Assembly: GCA_038237435.1 (NCBI GenBank)
Contig: JBBRYT010000001.1
Span: 397,408 to 461,407, forward strand
Length of the DNA: 64,000 nucleotides
Direction of reading: 5' to 3'
From: JACCTI01 sp038237435
Lineage (GTDB): Bacteria; Verrucomicrobiota; Verrucomicrobiia; Chthoniobacterales; UBA10450
This document shows, piece by piece, positions 51,935-58,900 of the stretch (its first letter is position 1; the number at the start of each line of letters is the position of its first letter). The position numbers were made by a program, and so were the translations under genes. The notes under the pieces were generated by a model. The model searched no databases, was not told where the DNA came from, and saw nothing but the letters and a program-made list of their open reading frames with translations.

Positions 51935-52267
51935 ATGAACGAGAAGCCATGGGTCGATATTTGCCCGGGAATTAAGCGCCGCACGATCGCGGCCGGACCG
52001 AACATGTATCAAATGCTGGCGAAGCTCGACCCAGGTTGCCGCATGCCGGAACACAAACATGCACAGGAACAAATCGCGCACGTCGTTAGCGGCATGTTGC
52101 GCCTGATCGTCTCCGGAGTTCCCCATGAAATAAAAGCGGGCGAATCGTTTTATCTCGCGAGCAATGAACCGCACGGCGCGGAAGCCGACGAGGAAACGCT
52201 CGTCATCGACACCTTCAGTCCGCCGCGAGAAGATTTGCTTGCGCTCGACAAGCAGGCCGGCGCCTAA
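51935..52267 (+). CDS. small cupin-domain protein
   Basis: A 110-residue single-domain cupin. Motif 1 is MPEHKHAQEQIAHVVSGMLR, giving HxH and Glu metal ligands; motif 2 is FYLASNEPHGAEADE with the last His. The ATG at 51935 has a GGAAGG ribosome site seven bases upstream, better than the GTG seven codons earlier. The substrate is unknown. Its TAA lies in a dispersed motif (GCCTAACGAATG, 52262) whose ATG begins the next gene, leaving a 3-base spacer. Confidence 0.82.
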   Translation: MNEKPWVDICPGIKRRTIAAGPNMYQMLAKLDPGCRMPEHKHAQEQIAHVVSGMLRLIVSGVPHEIKAGESFYLASNEPHGAEADEETLVIDTFSPPREDLLALDKQAGA

Positions 52268-52270
52268 CGA

Positions 52271-52981
52271 ATGCTTTCTTTCGTCGTTCCGGCTCATAAC
52301 GAGGAGCTCGAGTTGCCCGCGACATTGCAGGCAATTCGCACTGCGGCCAGCGCGTCCAAGCATAACTACGAAATCATCGTGGTCGATGATGCCTCGACTG
52401 ATGCCACCGCGGAGATAGCGCGCCAGTTCAATGCGCGAGTCGTGCCGGTTAATCTTCGGCAAATCGCAGCGGTCCGAAACGCCGGGGCGCGCGTGGCCCG
52501 CGGGGACATATTGTTTTTCATCGATGCCGATACACAGATCGCCCCCGTGCATGTGACGGCGGCGCTCGAGTGCCTAACGAGTGGTTACGTCGGCGGTAGT
52601 GCGCGGATCGCAGTGGATCGCGAAATGCCTGCCTGGGCGCGCATTTTCATTAAGAGTTTCTGCACCCTGTACTTCGCGGCCAAACTCGGCGCGGGCGCTT
52701 TCATTTTCACTCGGCGTGAATCGTTCGAAGCCGTCGGCGGTTTCGACGAACAATTTTTTGCCGGCGAGGAAGTTTACTTCAGTATGGCACTCAAGAGACT
52801 GGGCCCATTTGAAATCCTGCCCGACCCAGTGGTGACCTCGGCGCGCAAGATTCGCATGCACAAGCCGCATTTCGTCCTCGCGCAGTCGCTCTTGATTATC
52901 TTCGGCGGGCAATGGGCGCTGCGGAAACGCGAGAGGCTCGCGCTCTGGTATGATGGTCGGCGGGAGAGCCATTCAGCCTAG
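52271..52981 (+). CDS. glycosyltransferase family 2
   Basis: A 236-residue soluble GT2. The N-terminus is typical (LSFVVPAHNEELELPATLQA, YEIIVVDDASTDATAEIARQ), with the DxD motif in ILFFIDADTQIAP and the acceptor-side FDEQFFAGEEVYFSMALKRL. A short hydrophobic C-terminal segment (FVLAQSLLIIFGG) may associate with the membrane. It resembles the TIGR04283/GT2 small transferases; donor and acceptor are unknown. Starts inside the motif copy that ends the cupin gene. Confidence 0.82.
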   Translation: MLSFVVPAHNEELELPATLQAIRTAASASKHNYEIIVVDDASTDATAEIARQFNARVVPVNLRQIAAVRNAGARVARGDILFFIDADTQIAPVHVTAALECLTSGYVGGSARIAVDREMPAWARIFIKSFCTLYFAAKLGAGAFIFTRRESFEAVGGFDEQFFAGEEVYFSMALKRLGPFEILPDPVVTSARKIRMHKPHFVLAQSLLIIFGGQWALRKRERLALWYDGRRESHSA

Positions 52982-52994
52982 GCGGGAGCGGCAC

Positions 52995-53022
52995 TTGCGA
53001 AGGCCGATTCTTCATCTAGAAT
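52995..53022 (+). promoter_or_regulatory. candidate sigma-70 promoter of rpsO
   Basis: TTGCGA (52995-53000) and TAGAAT (53017-53022) are separated by 16 bases and lie 12 bases upstream of the rpsO start. The match to consensus is good at both elements. The short remaining distance would give a near-leaderless transcript, which is a caution. Confidence 0.4.
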
Positions 53023-53034
53023 ACGCCCTTCGTT

Positions 53035-53298
53035 ATGGCAGAAAGTAGTGACACGATGGACGTGAGGCAGTTTCAACTGCACGAAAAGGACACAGGCAGC
53101 GCCGATGTACAAGTCGCGCTCCTGACACGCCGGATCGCGCAATTGACCGACCACCTCAAGAGTCACGCGAAAGATCATTCGTCGCGCCGCGGCCTCCTCA
53201 AGATGGTGGCGATGCGCCGGAGCTTGCTCGATTACTTGAGCAAGTCGAGCTCCGACAGGTATAAAAACCTGCTCGAGAAGCTCAACCTGCGTAAGTAA
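53035..53298 (+). CDS. rpsO: 30S ribosomal protein S15
   Basis: Primary 16S rRNA-binding protein, 87 residues. The sequence FQLHEKDTGSADVQVALLTR, LTDHLKSHAKDHSSRRGLLK and MVAMRRSLLDYLSK is diagnostic. The start used at 53035 (MAESSDTMDVRQF) could be trimmed to an ATG seven codons later. Followed by pnp after about 200 bases, the widely conserved rpsO-pnp order. Confidence 0.95.
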   Translation: MAESSDTMDVRQFQLHEKDTGSADVQVALLTRRIAQLTDHLKSHAKDHSSRRGLLKMVAMRRSLLDYLSKSSSDRYKNLLEKLNLRK

Positions 53299-53375
53299 AA
53301 CGCAGCTGAATCTTGTTCGCGGCTCGTCTTTCGTCCGCGCTTTTGGCCTAACGAGTCGTTAACCAGAAAGTACAA

Positions 53376-53448
53376 CCCGGCCTTCCGGGCCGCTGTTCCA
53401 CCTCTGATTAGAGGTTTCAGTTTCGAAGAACACTCGGAGTTGAAACCT
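53376..53448 (+). promoter_or_regulatory. structured pnp leader with two mutually exclusive hairpins
   Basis: Three stems lie upstream of pnp: CCCGG/CCGGG (53376-53389), ACCTCT/AGAGGT (53400-53415), and AGGTTTCA/TGAAACCT (53412-53448). The last two share bases 53412-53415 and cannot form together. No T-run follows. In E. coli the pnp leader stem-loop is cut by RNase III and mediates PNPase autoregulation, so a comparable control is plausible here. Confidence 0.55.
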
Positions 53449-53494
53449 ACAATCAAGGGTGACCGGCCTGGGATTCGCCTATCCCAAAATAGTT

Positions 53495-55699
53495 ATGTCA
53501 AACAAGGTCACGGCCCAGATCGGGTCCTCGCAGATCTCCATTGAGACCGGCAAAATCGCAAAATTGGCGGACGGTTCCGTCATCGTTTCATGTGGCGACA
53601 CGATGGTGCTGACCAGCGCTGTCTCCGCCACGAAAATCAAGGAAGGGCAGGATTGGTTTCCGCTCACGGTCGATTACCGCGAGAAGGCGGCGGCGGTCGG
53701 GAAATTTCCCGGCGGTTATTTCAAACGCGAAGGTCGTCCGTCGGAAAAGGAAACGCTTACCTCACGCATGACGGATCGCCCGCTGCGTCCGTTGTTTCCG
53801 GCGGGATATCTTTACGACACCCAAATCATTTCCATGCTGCTCAGCGCGGATGGGCAGAATGATCCCGACATTCTCGCGATTAACGGCGCGTCCGCTGCGC
53901 TCACCGTTTCAGACATTCCGTTTGCCGGCCCAGTCGGCGCGGTTCGCGTTGGTCGAGTGAATGGCGAGTTCATTGCCAATCCAACTCACGAGCAGCGGGC
54001 CGAGAGCGATCTCGACCTCGTTTACGTCGGCACCGAAAACGACGTCATCATGATCGAAGGTTCCGCGCTCGAATTGCCGGAAACTGATTTCATTAAATCG
54101 CTCGAATTTGCGCACGGACACGCGAAGGAAATGATCCGCATTCAAAAGGAACTCGCGGCCCAAGTCGGAAAGCCGAAACGCGAAATGCCGTTAATGACGG
54201 TGAACCAGGAGATCCTTGAAGTCGCTTATCAAGTGGCCGGCGATCGGATCGAAGGCGCGCTCTATAACGAGAAGAAAGTTGATCGCAGCAAAGCCGTCAA
54301 CGCGTTGAACGAAGAAGTGAAAACGAAGGTGCTCGAGAAGTTTCCCGAGGCCGACAAGTTCGCGATTTCGCAGGCGTTCGATTACGTACAGAAGAAGGCC
54401 TTTCGCATCAGCGTGCTCGACAAGCAGAAGCGCATGGATGGCCGCGGCTATCAAGATCTGCGTCCGATAACTTGCGAAGTCGGCGTTCTGCCACGCGCAC
54501 ATGGTTCCGCGATTTTCCAACGCGGGGAAACACAGGCGCTCGCGCTTGTCACTCTGGCGCCGATCGAAGAAGCACAGAACATCGATGCCTACGGGGGCGG
54601 CGAAACGTCGAAGAGCTTCCTGCTCCATTATAATTTCCCACCGTTCAGCGTCGGCGAAACTGGGCGCACCGGCGGCGCGAGCCGTCGCGAGATTGGTCAC
54701 GGCGCCTTGGCCGAACGTTCCCTCGAACCCGTCGTTCCAGGTACCGATAGCTTCCGCTACGCGGTTCGCATTACGAGCGAGATCATGGAATCAAATGGCT
54801 CGAGCTCGATGGCGAGCGTCTGTGGCGGAATGCTCGCGCTGATGGATGCCGGCGTTCCGATTAAGACACCGGTCGCTGGAATCAGCGTCGGCCTCGTTAC
54901 TGAAAACGACGACGCCGGACAGCTGAAACGTTACGAGCTGCTCACCGACATCATCGGTTCCGAAGATCATTTCGGAGACATGGATTACAAAGTGTGTGGC
55001 ACCGAACAGGGCATCACCGGTTTCCAACTCGACCTCAAACTTCCCGGCGTGAGCCACAAGATCATGGCCGAAGCGACCATGCGCACAAAAGAAGCGCGTA
55101 CCAAGATTCTCGGCATCATGGCGCAAGCGATCGACAAACCGCGCGCCGATCTGAGCAAATACGCGCCGCGCATCGAGACGCTAAAAATTAATCCCGAGAA
55201 AATCGGCGCACTCATCGGACCCGGCGGCAAAACGATCAAAGGCATCGTCGCTGAGACAGGCGCGGAGATTAACATCGAAGACGACGGCTCCGTACACATT
55301 TACGCGAACAATCCGGAATCGATGGCGCGCGCGAAGGAAATCATCGGCGGCATGTCGCGCGAAATCGAAGTCGGCCAGACCTATCACGGCAAGGTCGTCT
55401 CGATCAAAGAATTCGGCGCCTTCGTCGAAGTGTTCCCGGGTAAGGACGGCCTCGTCCACATTTCCGAGCTGGCAGATTTCCGGGTCAATCGCACTGAAGA
55501 TGTCGCCAAGATCGGCGAAATGATCTGGGTGAAATGCATCGGCATCGACGACAAAGGCCGGGTGAAATTAAGCCGCAGAGCCGCGCTAAAAGAGCGGGCC
55601 GAAACGGACGGCGCCGGTAATCCAGAGAACGCATCCGCACCTGCCGAGCAGCAGCCTCGCCGCGGTGATCGCGAACGCGAACGCCAGCCGGGCCGCTAA
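53495..55699 (+). CDS. pnp: polyribonucleotide nucleotidyltransferase (PNPase)
   Basis: 3'-5' phosphorolytic RNase of the degradosome. About 734 residues, starting ATG 53495 (MSNKVTAQIGSSQISIETGK); a GTG 12 codons upstream is less likely. Both RNase PH-like domains are present (FPGGYFKREGRPSEKETLTS, RPLRPLFPAGY; then SFLLHYNFPPFSVGETGRTG, RREIGHGALAERSLEPV). KH (IGALIGPGGKTIKGIVAETG) and S1 (EVGQTYHGKVVSIKEFGAFV) follow. The tail is rich in Arg, Glu and Pro. A hairpin lies 22 bases after the stop. No dispersed motif occurs in the gene. Confidence 0.96.
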   Translation: MSNKVTAQIGSSQISIETGKIAKLADGSVIVSCGDTMVLTSAVSATKIKEGQDWFPLTVDYREKAAAVGKFPGGYFKREGRPSEKETLTSRMTDRPLRPLFPAGYLYDTQIISMLLSADGQNDPDILAINGASAALTVSDIPFAGPVGAVRVGRVNGEFIANPTHEQRAESDLDLVYVGTENDVIMIEGSALELPETDFIKSLEFAHGHAKEMIRIQKELAAQVGKPKREMPLMTVNQEILEVAYQVAGDRIEGALYNEKKVDRSKAVNALNEEVKTKVLEKFPEADKFAISQAFDYVQKKAFRISVLDKQKRMDGRGYQDLRPITCEVGVLPRAHGSAIFQRGETQALALVTLAPIEEAQNIDAYGGGETSKSFLLHYNFPPFSVGETGRTGGASRREIGHGALAERSLEPVVPGTDSFRYAVRITSEIMESNGSSSMASVCGGMLALMDAGVPIKTPVAGISVGLVTENDDAGQLKRYELLTDIIGSEDHFGDMDYKVCGTEQGITGFQLDLKLPGVSHKIMAEATMRTKEARTKILGIMAQAIDKPRADLSKYAPRIETLKINPEKIGALIGPGGKTIKGIVAETGAEINIEDDGSVHIYANNPESMARAKEIIGGMSREIEVGQTYHGKVVSIKEFGAFVEVFPGKDGLVHISELADFRVNRTEDVAKIGEMIWVKCIGIDDKGRVKLSRRAALKERAETDGAGNPENASAPAEQQPRRGDRERERQPGR

Positions 55700-55720
55700 G
55701 CAGACATTTCAATTGCTCCG

Positions 55721-55748
55721 GAGGGCGGGATCGCGTGGTCCCGCCCTC
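55721..55748 (+). terminator. hairpin terminator after pnp
   Basis: AGGGCGGGA (55722-55730) pairs exactly with TCCCGCCCT (55739-55747) around an 8-base loop. The following sequence is CTCTGCG rather than a T-run, so termination may be weak. From 55749 to 55992 I see no gene; the remaining short frames there look like chance openings. Confidence 0.55.
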
Positions 55749-55992
55749 TCTGCGTACGGACGGCGCGCTGTTTGCCCCGGAATCGATTCTCCGGCCTTCG
55801 CGACCGTCTTATCTTTTCGAGATGCGCCGCGGTTCCCTGCTCGCGGTGTCGATGGGCGAGGCTGAGCTGATCGTCACGGTCTCGATGTTGACCCGGGCAT
55901 GGGCGCTCGTAACGACGAGCCCGTCTCTGGTTGGCGAACGCCTGCTCTTTGAAGTTCGAGACGCCCGTCGAGGTCGGGCAAGGTCAGCCGTC

Positions 55993-58900
55993 CTACGGGT
56001 AACGCAGCCGATAAAACCGCATCGTTAGGCCGGATTGTCCGAGGTCTTGATATTCCCATTCGCCCTGCGCATTGGCGAAAATGCTGTAGGTGGCTGGCAT
56101 CGCTGTGCCGCTCAGGTTGGAGAAAATCTCGACTGTTTGCGTCTGATTAGGCACACCAATGCCGCGGAGGAGCATTTGGCCGCCCGGGAGTCGCTGCACT
56201 GATTGAATGCGGAGCGGGGTCACTTGCACGCAGGCGGAGAATTCCGAGGTGTTGCCAGAAGCGTCGGTCGCGGTGGACGTGATGGAGCTGCCGGTGCCGA
56301 CCACCGATGGTAACTTAAAGGTCAGAGACGCTGCACCCGCAGGACTAGTCGCAACGCTGGTCGTGCCGAGGAAGCGGGTGCCTTCGCCATAGCCGGATGA
56401 ATCGCAGGCGGCGTTGCTGAAGAACTCGACCGTGAAAGTGGTGCTGGCGGTAGAGTTGAGCGTAGCGGTGACTTCGTCGGCACCGGGCGATGCGGTGAGG
56501 ACGGGATAGTTTTGCAAATTATTCGGGCCGGAGTCCGCGTCGCCGATGTCGTTAGGCGTCACGCCATTACCGCCGAGATCGATTCCAAGTCCGCCATTCG
56601 AGTAGATCGAATTTCCACGAATGGCGTTGCCGGTGCCGTCGTAGAAAACAATCCCCCCTTCTGCATTGAAAGCGATGGTGTTGCCCGCGCCGGCGGTCGT
56701 TCCGCCAACCGTCGTATTGGAGGCGTCAATCTCCATCGCGGCATAAGCGTTGCCCAGGTTTGCGCCCGCGGGGTTGGTGCCGATGTAATTATTTTGAACC
56801 ACATTGCCTGTGCCGCAATAAACGCCAAGGCCGACGTAACCATTGGCCGAGAGAATATTGCCTGCGCCGGGCGTTGTTCCGCCGATGCGGTTGTTATTTC
56901 CGCAGAGGGCTATGCCTTCACCGCCATTGCCCATGGTTAAGGTTCCGGTGATATCCGTGCCGATGTAACAGTTTTCGATCACGTTATTGTGGCTTTCCAA
57001 GTCTATTCCTCCGAAGTAGAAGCGAATAATAACCAGCCCTCGCACGGTGCAATTGCTGGCGAGAATCTTCAGTCCATAACGGTTCGCGTTAATGTTACCG
57101 CCATCGAGCACGACGCGATCACCGCCGTTCCTGTTGATCCCGTTGACCGTGACCGAGTTAGTAATGGAGGGCAATGGAGCAGCCGGACTGATCGTCGCCG
57201 GGCCAGTGATGTTGAAACCAATCGTAGTCGGTTGCCCACAGGCGTTTGAGTCGAGTATGGCCTGTCTGAGCGAGCCAGGACCGCTGTCATTCGTGTTGAC
57301 CACGATGCTGTTGAGATTGTCGCAGGCAGGCGTTGGTGAGGGTGTTGGCGTGGGCGTCGGGGTTGGGGTTGGGGTTGGGGTTGGGGTTGGCGGAGAGGCC
57401 AAGGCCCAGGGTGAGAATTGCGTCACCCCCACATACTCGACCCAGTTGTCAGTTGCATCTCGAGCGGTCGCTCCCTGCGCATTCCAGCTTGTGCCGTCGT
57501 TTCGGTAAAGTTGCAGAGACGACTCGGTGTTACCGTTCAGTTCCATATCAAGATAGTGCAGCCGCAGCGTCGCCGAGTAGCCGCTTCCGCCGATCGGCGT
57601 GATGGAATAATTACGGAGCACGGCTCCGGTCAGACCGGCGGGCGGAGTCAGGCTGGCGGAAATGATCACCTCGTTAGGTGGCGTGCCGGAATTGAACTGC
57701 AAGCTGGTGAAGAGATTGCCGAACTGAATCGCGCCGCCACAAGACCCGATCCCCGTGCGCCGCACGGTGCCGATGATCTCGCCGTTAATATATTGGGGCG
57801 AACTCGGATCAAACGTCGTGCTGCATGGCATGGTGAGAGTGAACGCCCCCGTCTGAATGGTGCTGCCTCCGTAAATGCTGAGCTCGGTCCAGTTCAGGGT
57901 CATGTCGTTCGCGAGCGCGAGGTTGGTCGCCGCGTTCGGGAAACCCACCCGAACCAGGCGCGCCCCCGGCCAGGCGCCAGTGCCCGCGATTGTCTGGTTC
58001 CTTGGGACGGCGTCGTAGCGGTAATTGAAATCGAACTTGTCGCCCGAGACAGATCCGTTGTTGGTGAAAGTCGCGCCGCTAAACGATAAGGTGGAGCCGA
58101 GAGGAGTTCCCGGCGTTTTGCTCAAGGTGCCGTCGATCGTCGCGTCGCCTGTGAGGCGCAAGGTGCCGGTGTTGATGTTGAACGTTGCGCCTTGAGCGAC
58201 GGTGAAAGCGCCGCCCACCGTCATGCCCATCCGGCCATCGACGGTGCCGGAAAGAAGATGGAATGACGGCTGGCAGGTATCGAGAAACGCCTCGAGAAAG
58301 ATGTTTCCATCACGGCTCAGGTTGACGGCGCCGTTACCGACAAAGCCCGGGGGACCGAGACCTGGTGATCGATAGGAGCCGCTCGTTTCGCCGAGCTTGA
58401 TGGAAGGGCTGTTCAGATTGAGCGCGCCGGCCCCGACATCGATCTGGCCATAATTCCAGAGGCTGGAGGTGTTCAGGTAGAGCGCGTGGCCGTTCAGTTT
58501 GATCGTGGCCTGCGTGCTGATGACCATGGAATTATTCGCAAACGCCGGTAAACCGGTCACGTCGATGGTCACATCGCTCCCGAGCGAGGCGACCGCGTCG
58601 CCGCCAAATCGGGGATCGAAGCGATCCCCCACTGTGAAAGCTCCGAGCTTCCACTCGCCCGATCCTGAGAGCGTGTGCAGCCCCGGACTTCCGGAGCCAT
58701 AAGAGAGGGCAAGTTCCCCCCGCACATCGAGGAAGCCCAGATTCGTCGCGTTCCCGTAAAGGAAGAGTGCCTCTTTCGCTGGGGACTGGGTGCTGGAACT
58801 AAGCACGTGGAGAGACCCGTTCGTTCCGATGACCAGGTTGCCCGTACACAGCACCCCCTCCGCGACGAAATAGCCTCCTTCGCCGATCGAAATGTTTTTC

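Larger units (their letters stand above)
1391..57680. repeat. dispersed short motif, consensus GCCTAACGARTGG
   Basis: Forward copies of the core CCTAACGA: 1391, 3959, 4330, 8862, 11371, 16239, 16576, 22398, 23091, 24450, 24774, 27509, 32462, 34748, 34828, 47262, 48587, 49135, 52263, 52573, 53347. Reverse copies (TCGTTAGG) near: 3628, 5277, 7056, 7892, 8259, 21978, 23594, 23790, 26336, 30162, 30734, 43525, 43896, 46349, 49662, 56021, 56551, 57671. About 20 one-mismatch variants exist, for example at 2503, 35113, 42822, 43757, 44392, 47074 and 50471. Counted by eye. Confidence 0.85.

Noticed and set aside
55735..56028. A 97-codon + strand frame after pnp
   Set aside because: It begins inside the terminator-like hairpin, has no ribosome site, no recognisable motif, and overlaps the end of the propeller gene.
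57341..57390. A telomere or linear-replicon end
   Set aside because: The GGGGTT array is short, internal to an open reading frame and in frame with a Thr-Pro linker.
1391..57680. Interpretation of the dispersed motif as transposon scars or as a palindromic HIP1-like word
   Set aside because: Copies lack flanking duplications, sit in frame in conserved genes without insertions, and the core CCTAACGA is not palindromic.
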